DNA of 64,000 nt from Thiomicrorhabdus sp965603495 (GTDB lineage Bacteria; Pseudomonadota; Gammaproteobacteria; Thiomicrospirales; Thiomicrospiraceae): positions 62,001 to 126,000 of the forward strand of contig CBFDDF010000003.1 in the NCBI GenBank assembly GCA_965603495.1. The letters run 5' to 3'. Numbering within the stretch: the first letter of the stretch is position 1; the number at the start of each line of letters is the position of its first letter. The notes beneath the pieces are model-generated. The model saw only the letters and a list, made by a program, of their open reading frames with translations. It made no database searches and was not told the DNA's origin. The position numbers were made by a program, and so were the translations under genes. Of the stretch, positions 15,965 through 25,407 are shown piece after piece.

Positions 15965-18900
15965 CTAAAGTAGAACCTTCTCCACGCCACCTGACTTAAG
16001 TTGCTGGACAAAATCTTTCTGCCACTGCTCACCGAGTTTATTTTTAGCCAACTCAACCACAATGTAATCGGTTTTCAAACCAGTCTCACCTTCATAACGA
16101 TTCAAACCTTGTTGACAAGCTGGGCAAGACGTCAATAATTTCACTTCACCCTTTTTGACCTTAATTTTACCCGTCAGCTCTTCAATCCCATTCTGTAGTT
16201 CAATGGTTTTTCTAAAACGTAATTGCGTCGCAATATCTGGCCTGGAAGTTGCCAAGGTACCCGCTTCACTACAACAACGATCTGATAACAAGACTTCCTC
16301 CGTCTTCAACAGATCTTTAGCAACCTGGGTACCGTCTTGTTTTTTCATTGGGTCATGACACGGCGCATGATAGAGATATTTAGTCCCTGTCGCATTATCT
16401 AAAGCCATACCCTTTTCTTGTAAATACTCATGGATATCCAACAAACGGCAGTCTGGAAAAATTCGTCCAAACTCATATTTAAGCAGTTGATCCATACACG
16501 TACCACAAGAGACAATCACCGTTTTAATGTCTAAATAGTTAAGGGTATTAGCGACACGATGGAGCAATGCACGGTTCTCAGCCGTTATTTGAGCCCCTTT
16601 CTCTGCCTGACCGGCGGCCGTCTGAGGGTAACCACAACATAAATAACCGGGTGGTAAAACTGTCTGCGCGCCTGATTCTGACAACATGGCAATGGTTGCT
16701 AACCCGATGTCGCTAAACAATCTTTCTGAACCACAACCAGGAAAGTAGAACACTGCATCCGAATCCTCACTCACCTTTTGTGGATCACTGATAATCGGCA
16801 CCATATTAGCTTCTTCCAACCCTAACAATGCACGCACAGTCGGCTGGTTTGGCCCTGTATTCAAAGGCTTACGTACAAAGTTAATCACTTGCTGTTGAAT
16901 CGGCGCTATTTTGTTAGATTTAGCCGGAAGGTCAGATTTACGGCCCAACAAGCCAAAGGTCTTAGCAACTCGATGTGCCAGCGTAATACCAACTGAACTC
17001 CAACCAATCATGACTCTTCTTAAAAGTTTAATGGTAAACGGTTGCTTAGTGTTTAGGAATAATAGTGCCATTTTAGTCGTCAATGAAAAACGCTTCTGTC
17101 CCATATTCGTTAGAATATTTCGCATGCGTATAGACACATCGCCAAAATCGATATTGACCGGGCAAGGCGCTTCACATTTATGACAAGTAGTACAATGATC
17201 AGCAACATCATTCATGGCTTCAAAATGTTTAAATGAAATGCCACGACGGGTCTGCTCTTCATATAAGAAGGCCTCAATAACCTGCCCTGTTGCCAAAATT
17301 TTATTACGGGGGGAATAAAGTAAGTTGGCGCGTGGAATATGCGTCTGACACACTGGTTTACACTTACCGCAACGCAAACAATCTTTGATGTCATTATTCA
17401 GTTCATCAAGCTCGCTGGCTTCTAAAAGAATGGCTTCCTGATTGACCAAACTTAAAGAAGGCGTGTAAGCATTATCCAGGCTTGAACCTGGCATCAACTT
17501 ACCTCTATTAAAGTGACCATTAGGATCTACTTTATCTTTATACTTAACAAAGGCTTCGATCTTAGACGCTTCTAAATACTGGAACTTAGTTAAACCAATA
17601 CCATGCTCGCCAGAAATAACACCGCCTAAACGATGGGCTATTTCCATAATACGATCAACAATCCCTTCCGCCAGATGAACCATTTCATAGTTACCTGAAT
17701 GCACAGGAATATTTGTATGAATATTTCCATCACCGGCGTGCATATGTAAAGCGACAAACAAGCGCGCAGTACGAATTTCTGCATGAATGCTATCTAGGCG
17801 TTTATGCAATGCTGCAAAATCATGCCCCAAGAACGTTTTTTCCAAAAACTCTTTGACTTCTGTACGGTGCGATAAAATAGTTTCACGTCTTAAAAACAGA
17901 CTCGCTAAGGTATCTCCTTGACGAACATTCGCATGAGACTCTTCAGGTAATAAATCCAAGCACTCTACTGCAGGACTTTCTAGTCGTTCAAGTTTTGCTA
18001 ACCAGCGTGCTTTAACCGTTTTAAAATGCGCAAGAGTCTCTTCTACCTTACCTCTGAAATAGTTTGATGGGCCAGAGATATCTTCAAAATCATCTGCTTG
18101 AATAAATTCAGGAATATCGCCTTCAAAGTATTCAATATACGCATTGAGGATATCGACCTTATTTTTAATCGACATTTCAATATTGATTTTTTCAATTTCA
18201 ATATTGTATTCATTCAATCGATCCAACGGAATAACCACATCTTCATTGATTTTGAAGGCATTGGTATGTGATGAAATCGCCGCTGTACGCGAACGGTCTA
18301 ACCAGAAACGTTTACGAGCTTCTTCACTGACTGCAATGAAACCTTCCGCATTTCGCTTATTGGCAAGCGCAACAATTTCACTGCAAGTGTTTGCAACTTC
18401 AAAGCCGTTCTCACCACAGATATCTGCCAACAACAGCATCTTAGGCAGTTCTTTACGACTGGCTTTGGTATTGTATTTAACCGCTTTAATATAACGATCA
18501 TCTAAGTGCTCTAGTCCGGCAATCAGAATGCCTTCTTTTTTCTTAGATTCAACGTAATCAAGAATTTCGACAATGGCAGGCACAGCAAGACTTAGATCTG
18601 TCCCGAAAAACTCCAAGCAAACAGTACGAGTGTGGCTTGGCATACGGTGCACAATAAAACGGCTAGAAGTGATTAAACCATCACATCCCTCTTTTTGAAC
18701 ACCCGGCAACCCACTTAAAAACTTATCAGTAACATCTTTACCCAGGCCAGCTTGTCTAAACCCAGAGCCTGGAATCTCTAAACGCTCAGTCTCACCGATT
18801 TGAGTAACACCATCTTTTTCAAAACGTCGAATATCAAACAAGACCGTCTGCTGATCCTGTAACTTACCTAAATTATGGTTAATACGCTCAACTTCTAACC

Positions 18901-19828
18901 ATTTTGCATCAGGAGTAACCATGCGCCACGATGCTAAGTTATCTAGTGTCGTTCCCCATAACACCGCTTTTTTACCACCAGCATTCATTGAGATATTGCC
19001 GCCAATAGTCGATGCATCTTGAGAGGTTGGATCGACCGCAAAGACATAACCTGCACGTTCAGCTTGCTCAGAGACCCGGCGAGTCACCACTCCGGCTCCT
19101 GCTTTAACCGTGGCAACTTTACCAATTTGTGGCAGTTCAAACTGTTCAACTAATCCCAAATATTCAAGCTTCTCAGTATTGATGACAACCGTATCGGCAT
19201 GCAATGGAATTGCACCCCCTGTATAACCCGTTCCTCCGCCTCGCGGAATAATAGTTAAACCTAGTTCAATACACGCTTCGACCATCTCAATGGTTTCTTG
19301 TTCAGTATCGGGCATAAGAACGACCAACGGTAATTCAACACGCCAATCCGTTGCATCGGTTGCATGAGAAACACGTGCTAAGCCATCAAAATCGATATTA
19401 TCTTCGCGACATACTTTTTTAAGACGTTTGGTGACTTTGGCGCGAAGACGAACTTGTTCAGGAAACCAATCCGCAAACTTAGTAACAGCCTCTTTCACTG
19501 CACCTAAAAGCTGCTCGGCAACTTCATTGTTATTTAAGCGCTTTTCAACTTCTTTTAAACGATGCTGAAGGGCTTGTACGAGTGCATCACGTCTTTTAGG
19601 ATTTTCAATTAAATCCCCTTGAATATATGGATTACGCGTAATGACCCACATATCCCCTAACACTTCAAACAGCATCCGTGCCGAGCGCCCGGTATTACGA
19701 GATTCACGAAGAGACTGAATTGTCTCCCAGCACGACTCACCAATAAATCTTAGGACAATTTCTTTGTCCGAAAAAGAGGTGTAGTTGTATGGGATTTCGC
19801 GAATACGTTTAGTCGGTTTTGAACTCAT
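15965..19828 (-). CDS. Giant FAD-linked oxidoreductase with 4Fe-4S and CCG domains
   Basis: One chain of 1287 residues joins what is often several subunits. In order: an N-terminal domain of unknown function (about 1-140, DUF3683-like), a PCMH-type FAD-binding domain (about 165-330, 'PRGGGTGYTGGAIP', 'STIGGNISMNAGG'), the FAD-oxidase C-terminal domain ending in 'GEHGIGLTKFQYL', two 4Fe-4S motifs ('CLRCGKCKPVC' from Cys817; 'CTTCHKCEAPCP' near 879), and two cysteine-rich CCG-type segments ('CCGYPQTAAGQ' near 1063, 'CCSEAGT' near 1184), as in GlpC, GlcF and HdrB. No signal peptide is seen, so it is cytoplasmic. Known relatives are D-lactate- or glycolate-dehydrogenase-like, feeding electrons to the respiratory chain. 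The substrate here is unknown. Confidence 0.85.
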   Translation of the reverse strand: MSSKPTKRIREIPYNYTSFSDKEIVLRFIGESCWETIQSLRESRNTGRSARMLFEVLGDMWVITRNPYIQGDLIENPKRRDALVQALQHRLKEVEKRLNNNEVAEQLLGAVKEAVTKFADWFPEQVRLRAKVTKRLKKVCREDNIDFDGLARVSHATDATDWRVELPLVVLMPDTEQETIEMVEACIELGLTIIPRGGGTGYTGGAIPLHADTVVINTEKLEYLGLVEQFELPQIGKVATVKAGAGVVTRRVSEQAERAGYVFAVDPTSQDASTIGGNISMNAGGKKAVLWGTTLDNLASWRMVTPDAKWLEVERINHNLGKLQDQQTVLFDIRRFEKDGVTQIGETERLEIPGSGFRQAGLGKDVTDKFLSGLPGVQKEGCDGLITSSRFIVHRMPSHTRTVCLEFFGTDLSLAVPAIVEILDYVESKKKEGILIAGLEHLDDRYIKAVKYNTKASRKELPKMLLLADICGENGFEVANTCSEIVALANKRNAEGFIAVSEEARKRFWLDRSRTAAISSHTNAFKINEDVVIPLDRLNEYNIEIEKINIEMSIKNKVDILNAYIEYFEGDIPEFIQADDFEDISGPSNYFRGKVEETLAHFKTVKARWLAKLERLESPAVECLDLLPEESHANVRQGDTLASLFLRRETILSHRTEVKEFLEKTFLGHDFAALHKRLDSIHAEIRTARLFVALHMHAGDGNIHTNIPVHSGNYEMVHLAEGIVDRIMEIAHRLGGVISGEHGIGLTKFQYLEASKIEAFVKYKDKVDPNGHFNRGKLMPGSSLDNAYTPSLSLVNQEAILLEASELDELNNDIKDCLRCGKCKPVCQTHIPRANLLYSPRNKILATGQVIEAFLYEEQTRRGISFKHFEAMNDVADHCTTCHKCEAPCPVNIDFGDVSIRMRNILTNMGQKRFSLTTKMALLFLNTKQPFTIKLLRRVMIGWSSVGITLAHRVAKTFGLLGRKSDLPAKSNKIAPIQQQVINFVRKPLNTGPNQPTVRALLGLEEANMVPIISDPQKVSEDSDAVFYFPGCGSERLFSDIGLATIAMLSESGAQTVLPPGYLCCGYPQTAAGQAEKGAQITAENRALLHRVANTLNYLDIKTVIVSCGTCMDQLLKYEFGRIFPDCRLLDIHEYLQEKGMALDNATGTKYLYHAPCHDPMKKQDGTQVAKDLLKTEEVLLSDRCCSEAGTLATSRPDIATQLRFRKTIELQNGIEELTGKIKVKKGEVKLLTSCPACQQGLNRYEGETGLKTDYIVVELAKNKLGEQWQKDFVQQLKSGGVEKVLL

Positions 19829-19977
19829 GGTACTGTCTTAGCTCTCTTAAAAAGTTAGGGGCAATCGTGATATTAATTCGGGTTGGATGAGCTTAGGGAA
19901 AACGAAGATAGATTGAACGGGTCAGCAACTCTCATCAAGAGAATAACCCGTCAAATTCATCTAGTTTTTCAACATTA

Positions 19978-21408
19978 TTATTTACGTTTCTTCTGTGTTT
20001 TCTTAGCAATTTTTTTCTTGGCTTTAAACTCAGAAGAGGCATCGTTTTTACCCCTGCGCTGCAACTGCGTGCTCTTGCGACCTTCAAAAGGGTTAACAGT
20101 GGCTTTGAATTCAATCGTAATGGGCGTGCCTACCCATTGAAAGGCTTTACGGAATACATTCTCTAAATAACGTACGTACGCCTGAGGTAGTTTATCAACC
20201 TGGTTACCATGTACAATGACTCGTGGAGGGTTTAGCCCACCCAAATGCGCATAACGCAATTTAACACGACGCCCAGAGATCAACGGCGGCTGATGATCTA
20301 AAACAGCCTGCTCTAATACTCGGTTTAAATCTGAGGTTGAAACTCTTTTAAAGGCCGCCATATGCACTGCATTGACCGTTTTAAATAAATCACCAACGCC
20401 TGTCCCGTGCAATGCAGAAATCAAATGCTGTTTAGCATACTCTGCAAACGACAATCGAAAACTTAACTCGTGCTTAACTTTTTTGCGCTGGTCTTCAGTT
20501 AAGTTATCCCATTTATTAACGGCAAGTACTAAACCTCGGCCAGATTCCATGGCCAATCCTAATAAAGTTAAATCTTGATCAGTCAGCCCTTCTGAACCAT
20601 CGATCACCAAGATAACAACATGCGAATCACTCATCGCTTCGATGGCTTTGACAATACTGAATTTTTCAATTTTCTCAGAGATGTTTTTCCGACGTCTTAC
20701 GCCAGCAGTATCAATCAAAGTATATTCTTGACCATCACGCTCAAACGGCACAAAGATACTGTCTCGAGTAGTGCCTGGCATATCAAATGCCACCACACGC
20801 TCTTCACCAATCATGCGGTTAATCAAAGTTGACTTCCCGACATTAGGACGACCAATAACGGCAACACGAATGCCAGGATGGCTGTCTAAATCGGATTCAG
20901 TAGAGGCTTCTGATTCCGGCAAACCAGCCAGGATTTGGTCCATACAAGCCGCAACATTATCACCATGTGCTGAAGAAATCGCTAAGGGCTTGCCTAAACC
21001 AAGTTGATAAAAGTCCGAAGTAGCCACATCATGATCATGACCTTCTGACTTATTGACTACAACTTGGACGGGTTTATCAAACTGACGCACATAGTTCGCA
21101 ATTTTTTCATCTGCCGGCACGATACCCTGACGACCATCGACTAAAAAAATAATTGCATCCGCTTCTTCTAAAGCAGAAGTTACTTGCCCCGCCATAAGCG
21201 GGTCAACACCATCCACTTCACCACTTAAACCGCCGGTATCAACAATGATATAAGGACGACTACCCACCCGACCTGTCCCATACTGGCGGTCACGGGTCAA
21301 GCCAGGGTAATCAGCTACAATGGCATCACGAGAACGTGTTACGCGATTGAATAGCGTAGATTTTCCGACATTAGGTCTGCCAACTATGGCGATAACCGGT
21401 TTACTCAT
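19978..21408 (-). CDS. der: Ribosome-assembly GTPase Der (EngA)
   Basis: The 476-residue protein has two tandem GTPase domains, each starting with 'GRPNVGKSTL' (about residues 9 and 188), with switch motifs 'DTGG' and 'DTAG' and 'NKxx' base-recognition motifs, and a C-terminal KH-like domain. It acts in maturation of the 50S ribosomal subunit. The C-terminal tail is very basic. It closes the conserved run hisS-yfgM-bamB-der and is followed by about 150 bases before the large oxidoreductase gene. Confidence 0.97.
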   Translation of the reverse strand: MSKPVIAIVGRPNVGKSTLFNRVTRSRDAIVADYPGLTRDRQYGTGRVGSRPYIIVDTGGLSGEVDGVDPLMAGQVTSALEEADAIIFLVDGRQGIVPADEKIANYVRQFDKPVQVVVNKSEGHDHDVATSDFYQLGLGKPLAISSAHGDNVAACMDQILAGLPESEASTESDLDSHPGIRVAVIGRPNVGKSTLINRMIGEERVVAFDMPGTTRDSIFVPFERDGQEYTLIDTAGVRRRKNISEKIEKFSIVKAIEAMSDSHVVILVIDGSEGLTDQDLTLLGLAMESGRGLVLAVNKWDNLTEDQRKKVKHELSFRLSFAEYAKQHLISALHGTGVGDLFKTVNAVHMAAFKRVSTSDLNRVLEQAVLDHQPPLISGRRVKLRYAHLGGLNPPRVIVHGNQVDKLPQAYVRYLENVFRKAFQWVGTPITIEFKATVNPFEGRKSTQLQRRGKNDASSEFKAKKKIAKKTQKKRK

Positions 21409-21482
21409 TGGATCTATTACCTGTTTTCATTGTTTGATTGAAACCTCTACGAACTCTATTAAGTTCTGTAAAGGTTTCTTAT

Positions 21483-22706
21483 TTAAGGGTTCATTTCTTC
21501 AGATGGTTCAGCGTGATCTGCTTTAAACTCAGCTAAGTTTGAAGGCTTAACGCGATAATGGGTAATCACACCTTCATCATCCAAGAGTGTTAATTGCGTA
21601 CCATCCACCTTAACGCGTAAAATTCGATTACCGTCACCATATTCATTACTGTGTTTAACGCGAGAAGACTCTGTTCCTTGAATACTATTCAGCCAGTGCA
21701 AATAACCCCAACCATCAACCACCAGTAATTCGCCATCATAGAGAGTCAAATCACCGACTAGACGACTTTTGAAGGCTTCTTGCTTCCAAAGCTGTGAACC
21801 ACTTAAAAGGTCAAAGGCGTAAATAACATCAGTGTCATCTGCAACATATATGGTTGAATCATCAACGGCAAAATCGCGATAACCTGAAATTTCTTTAACA
21901 AAAAAGAAGTTGCCGTTAGCGGGATTAATTGAAACTAATTTGCCGTGAAAACCCATCGCAATCAAGCGATTCTGTTTCATGACTAAACTTGATTGCACAT
22001 CTACCATGCGTTCTAGATCAGTTCTCCCCTTAGGCACCGCGACACGCGTTTCCCACAAAAGCCCACCAGATTTGGCTGAAAATGCTTGAATCGACCCACT
22101 TTCCCAGCCGACATAAAGGCTTCCTTCATCATAAACGACCGGCGGTGCACCGCGTAATGACAAACTCGGCATCTGATGTTCCGCCACCCAGACAACCGCA
22201 CCGGTATTGATATTCAAGGCATATAATTTACCATCAACGGTACGCGTAAAGATCTTTTGCTCAGCGATTACCGCATGACTCATGACTTCACTCGAGAGTT
22301 GTGTCTGCCATAAAATACCACCATCCTTCGTTGATAGTACGATCACCCGACCTTTTGCCGTACCGATAATCAGCTTATCACCGTGTATGGCAGGGCCCGA
22401 TACGATTGGTGTAGAAAATTTGGTCTGCCAAACCACTTGATCGGTCCAGCGACTGGTATTTTCTTTTTTAAGCGCAACGACATAACCTGTTGAATTGGCG
22501 ACATATAAATTATCAACGTCTTCTGAAAAGAACAAGCCTTCCGAATCACGGTTAGGCATCGTTTCAGTTTTGACTTGCCAATCTTTATACAGCGTATAAT
22601 TCGAATCAAGCTGTGCCAATACCGTTGGTTCCTTCATCACCTTCGATGTAGAACAACCACTTAAAATAATCGCTAGCAATCCTATAAAAGCAAAACGCAT
22701 TTTCAT
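21483..22706 (-). CDS. bamB: Outer-membrane assembly lipoprotein BamB
   Basis: The product (407 residues) is a lipoprotein with the lipobox 'IILSGCS' and a PQQ-like beta-propeller fold made of repeats such as 'GKLYALNINTGAVVWV'. BamB is part of the BAM complex that inserts beta-barrel proteins in the outer membrane. The frame opens at a TTG at 22718. The ATG at 22706 gives a compact signal peptide; the ATG at 22700 is an alternative. It lies between yfgM and der in the conserved order. Confidence 0.93.
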   Translation of the reverse strand: MKMRFAFIGLLAIILSGCSTSKVMKEPTVLAQLDSNYTLYKDWQVKTETMPNRDSEGLFFSEDVDNLYVANSTGYVVALKKENTSRWTDQVVWQTKFSTPIVSGPAIHGDKLIIGTAKGRVIVLSTKDGGILWQTQLSSEVMSHAVIAEQKIFTRTVDGKLYALNINTGAVVWVAEHQMPSLSLRGAPPVVYDEGSLYVGWESGSIQAFSAKSGGLLWETRVAVPKGRTDLERMVDVQSSLVMKQNRLIAMGFHGKLVSINPANGNFFFVKEISGYRDFAVDDSTIYVADDTDVIYAFDLLSGSQLWKQEAFKSRLVGDLTLYDGELLVVDGWGYLHWLNSIQGTESSRVKHSNEYGDGNRILRVKVDGTQLTLLDDEGVITHYRVKPSNLAEFKADHAEPSEEMNP

Positions 22707-22760
22707 TCTTAGAACCAACCTTTATTTGACACACTCAATTTCAATGAATGGGTTTGGGAT

Positions 22761-23402
22761 TTATTTAGATAAATCATCTAATTGAATTTGAGCTAAACCC
22801 ATTAGGTTCTTTTCTGCATCAGCATTCGCCACAACATTTTGAAACGCTTGCTGTGCCACATCTACTTTAGATTGGGCTAACGCAACTAATCCGGAAACAT
22901 AGTCAAAGTTAGCCTTTTCTGCGCCATTTAAGTTTGCTTGAGCCAAAGTAGTTAAGCTTTGTTCTGCGTCTGCAAAGGATTTTTTATCCGCTTGAATTCG
23001 AGCCACTCTTAATAAAGCCAGGTTACGTAACTGAGTATCCTCCGCTGTATTTGAAACCCACGTTAAATGCTTAATAGCCTCTTCAACTTCACCTTTTTCC
23101 AAGCTGTATTTAGCATACAACATCGCTGCACCAATCGCATATGGGCTTTCCGGCTGCTCTTGAATCAATTTAAGCGCTTCGCGAGAAACTTCACCAAACT
23201 TATCTTGCTGCATACTGCCTTGTAATACTTCAAATAAAGAAGAAGCATTGGTCGACTCAACCCATTGAGTATTGGTCCAATAACGCCACCCAGAAAATGC
23301 CAATACACCAATCAATATAACCGTTAATAATTGTGATCCATTTTTCTTCCACCAAGCTTTAATCGCTTCAAGTTGCTCATCTTCCGTTTCGTAACGACTC
23401 AT
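22761..23402 (-). CDS. yfgM: YfgM-like TPR membrane protein
   Basis: The 213-residue protein has a charged cytoplasmic N-terminus ('YETEDEQLEAIKAWWKKNG'), one membrane helix ('LLTVILIGVLAFSGWRYW', about residues 24-41) and a periplasmic TPR-like region. This is the YfgM/ancillary SecYEG-PpiD translocon subunit design. It is encoded directly between hisS and bamB, where yfgM lies in other gammaproteobacteria. Confidence 0.9.
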   Translation of the reverse strand: MSRYETEDEQLEAIKAWWKKNGSQLLTVILIGVLAFSGWRYWTNTQWVESTNASSLFEVLQGSMQQDKFGEVSREALKLIQEQPESPYAIGAAMLYAKYSLEKGEVEEAIKHLTWVSNTAEDTQLRNLALLRVARIQADKKSFADAEQSLTTLAQANLNGAEKANFDYVSGLVALAQSKVDVAQQAFQNVVANADAEKNLMGLAQIQLDDLSK

Positions 23403-23482
23403 AATTAAGAACCTTTATCTAAAAATTATTTAAAAAAATATGTCTAAACATCTAAAAAATTATTGGTGTATTTACTCAGAGT

Positions 23483-24757
23483 TCAAGCCGGAAACAACAT
23501 AGACAAATGTGCTGTTAAGCCATCCCAAGATACAGTTTGTTGTTCAGAATTATCTCTCAGCGGTTTAAGCGCCACAACCTTATCTGTGATTTCTTGTTCG
23601 CCTAAGACGATGGCATAACTTGCACCCGATCTATCTGCTTTTTTAAACTGGCTTTTAAAGCTCCCTCCGCCGCAGTTCATCTGTACATTCAGGTTTGGAA
23701 AAGCATCTCTAATCATTTCAGAAATGACCAGGCCTGGTCGCTCTACATTTTCGCCCACTAATACAATATATAAATCTGGAGAGGCTATTGTAGGCACCTT
23801 ATCACCATCCATTAATAAAGCCGCTAAACGCTCAATGCCCATCGCAAAACCGACGGCAGGGGTTGGCTTGCCACCAATCTGCTCAACCAATCCATCATAA
23901 CGTCCACCGGCACAGACCGTACCTTGTGCACCTAATTCGGTGGTCACCCACTCAAACACGCTACGATTATAATAATCCAGACCGCGTACTAAATTAGGAT
24001 TAACCACATAGGCTATGCCCAAGTCATCTAAATGAGCCTTGAGACTTTCAAAATGCGCACTGGATTCATCATCCAGATGGGCTAATAACTTAGGCGCCCC
24101 TTCTACAATGGATTTCATCTCAGGATTCTTAGTATCTAAAATACGTAATGGATTAGTATCCAGTCGTCTTACACTATCTTCATCCAACTGATCTTTAAAG
24201 TCAGATAGATAAGCCACCAACTTTTCACGGTAGGCCACTCTTGCCTCTTGGCTACCTAAAGAGTTGATTTGCAACTCAAGCTTTTCTAGTCCTAACTTCT
24301 CCCATAAGCGTGCTGTTAAAACAATCAACTCTGCATCTATATCCGCTGTGGCTAAACCAAACACTTCCACTCCAAACTGGTGAAACTGACGGTAACGACC
24401 TTTTTGAGGACGTTCATAACGAAACATCGGTCCAGTATAGAAAAGCTTTTGAATTTGATTATGCGCTAAACCATTCTGAATAACTGCACGAACACAGCCC
24501 GCTGTCCCTTCTGGACGCAAAGCGAGGCTTCCACCACTACGATCTTCAAAAGTGTACATTTCCTTTTCGACTATATCAGTGACTTCACCAATCGAGCGGG
24601 AAAACAGCTCTGTTTTCTCTACAATCGGTAGTCGAATAGAACGGTAACCATATTGTTTTAAGGTCTGTTCTGCGGTTGCTACGAGGTAATCGAATGCATC
24701 GACTCCTTCGCCATAAATGTCATTCATTCCACGAATGGCGGTTATTTGCTTTGACAT
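23483..24757 (-). CDS. hisS: Histidyl-tRNA synthetase
   Basis: The 424-residue class II synthetase charges tRNA-His. Motif 2 ('FYTGPMFRYERPQKGRYRQFHQFGVE'), the His A signature ('LVRGLDYYNRSVFEW') and motif 3 ('AVGFAMGIERLAAL') are all intact, followed by the C-terminal anticodon-binding domain. The frame opens at 24784 but the ATG at 24757 ('MSKQITAIRGMNDI') matches the family start. The dispersed palindrome at 23727 encodes 'PGLV' in the C-terminal domain. Confidence 0.97.
   Translation of the reverse strand: MSKQITAIRGMNDIYGEGVDAFDYLVATAEQTLKQYGYRSIRLPIVEKTELFSRSIGEVTDIVEKEMYTFEDRSGGSLALRPEGTAGCVRAVIQNGLAHNQIQKLFYTGPMFRYERPQKGRYRQFHQFGVEVFGLATADIDAELIVLTARLWEKLGLEKLELQINSLGSQEARVAYREKLVAYLSDFKDQLDEDSVRRLDTNPLRILDTKNPEMKSIVEGAPKLLAHLDDESSAHFESLKAHLDDLGIAYVVNPNLVRGLDYYNRSVFEWVTTELGAQGTVCAGGRYDGLVEQIGGKPTPAVGFAMGIERLAALLMDGDKVPTIASPDLYIVLVGENVERPGLVISEMIRDAFPNLNVQMNCGGGSFKSQFKKADRSGASYAIVLGEQEITDKVVALKPLRDNSEQQTVSWDGLTAHLSMLFPA
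23727..23738. repeat. Dispersed palindrome ACCAGGCCTGGT, copy 6
   Basis: Exact copy in hisS, in the frame CGA-CCA-GGC-CTG-GTC (Arg-Pro-Gly-Leu-Val). Symmetry extends to G...C. Confidence 0.9.
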
Positions 24758-24865
24758 ATTCTTTTTGTACTCTTTTCTCTTCATGAGACCTCTGCCAGAA
24801 GCAAAGATCTCTATTTCATAAATTTCAATTGACTATAACAAAAGGTTATAACATGTGGTTTTACG

Positions 24866-25366
24866 CTATTTCGGTAATTCAATCTGTTCAGGCAGCTCAA
24901 TATATTCAATCTGTTCAGGCACTTCCAGCTGACGATCCATATTTTGTGCAACACTTTCAGGTTGAATCAAAGTTGGCACGATAGACATGATTAAAAACCC
25001 GACCGCAGCCATGATTGAAATAGTAAGCAATATCTTTACGAAGAAACTACCCCAAAGTGGTTTACCTACTGGAACGCTATAGCGCTTTACCGAGTGTAAT
25101 TGATTGTTTAACACACTGCCTTCTGGAAAAAAACATTCGTAATCAGCGGGTTCTAGCTCTAACAATACGGCATAGTTCCGGACATATCCTCTTTCAAAAA
25201 AGGTCAACTCTGCTGGAATCAAAGCCTCACTTTCAAGCTTATTAAGCTGAGCATGAGATAACTTTAACTTTATGCAAACATCTTCCTCACTTAGCCCTTT
25301 GGCCTCTCTTGCCTCAATAAGCTTTTGATTTAATGGGGTTTCAATCACCGTCTTGTCGTCTGTCAT
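24866..25366 (-). CDS. rodZ: RodZ-like HTH membrane protein, short form
   Basis: The 166-residue product has the N-terminal RodZ helix-turn-helix domain ('LIEAREAKGLSEEDVCIKLKLSHAQLNKLE', then 'RGYVRNYAVLLEL'), a basic stretch and one membrane helix ('ILLTISIMAAVGFLIMSIV'). The periplasmic part is only about 35 residues and holds a near-repeat 'PEQIEYIELPEQIELPK'. E. coli RodZ is about 337 residues with a periplasmic beta domain, which is absent here. RodZ links MreB to the wall synthesis machinery. The ATG at 25366 has AGGAG five bases before it. The place between rlmN and hisS supports the assignment. Confidence 0.75.
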   Translation of the reverse strand: MTDDKTVIETPLNQKLIEAREAKGLSEEDVCIKLKLSHAQLNKLESEALIPAELTFFERGYVRNYAVLLELEPADYECFFPEGSVLNNQLHSVKRYSVPVGKPLWGSFFVKILLTISIMAAVGFLIMSIVPTLIQPESVAQNMDRQLEVPEQIEYIELPEQIELPK

Positions 25367-25407
25367 TTCCACTCCTTACCGCGCTAATAAACTAAATCAA
25401 TTAATGA

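Noticed and set aside
17452..17479. CCAGGCTTGAACCTGG-like inverted repeat inside the large oxidoreductase gene
   Set aside because: It has extra bases in the centre and is too different from the 12-bp palindrome to be counted as a copy.
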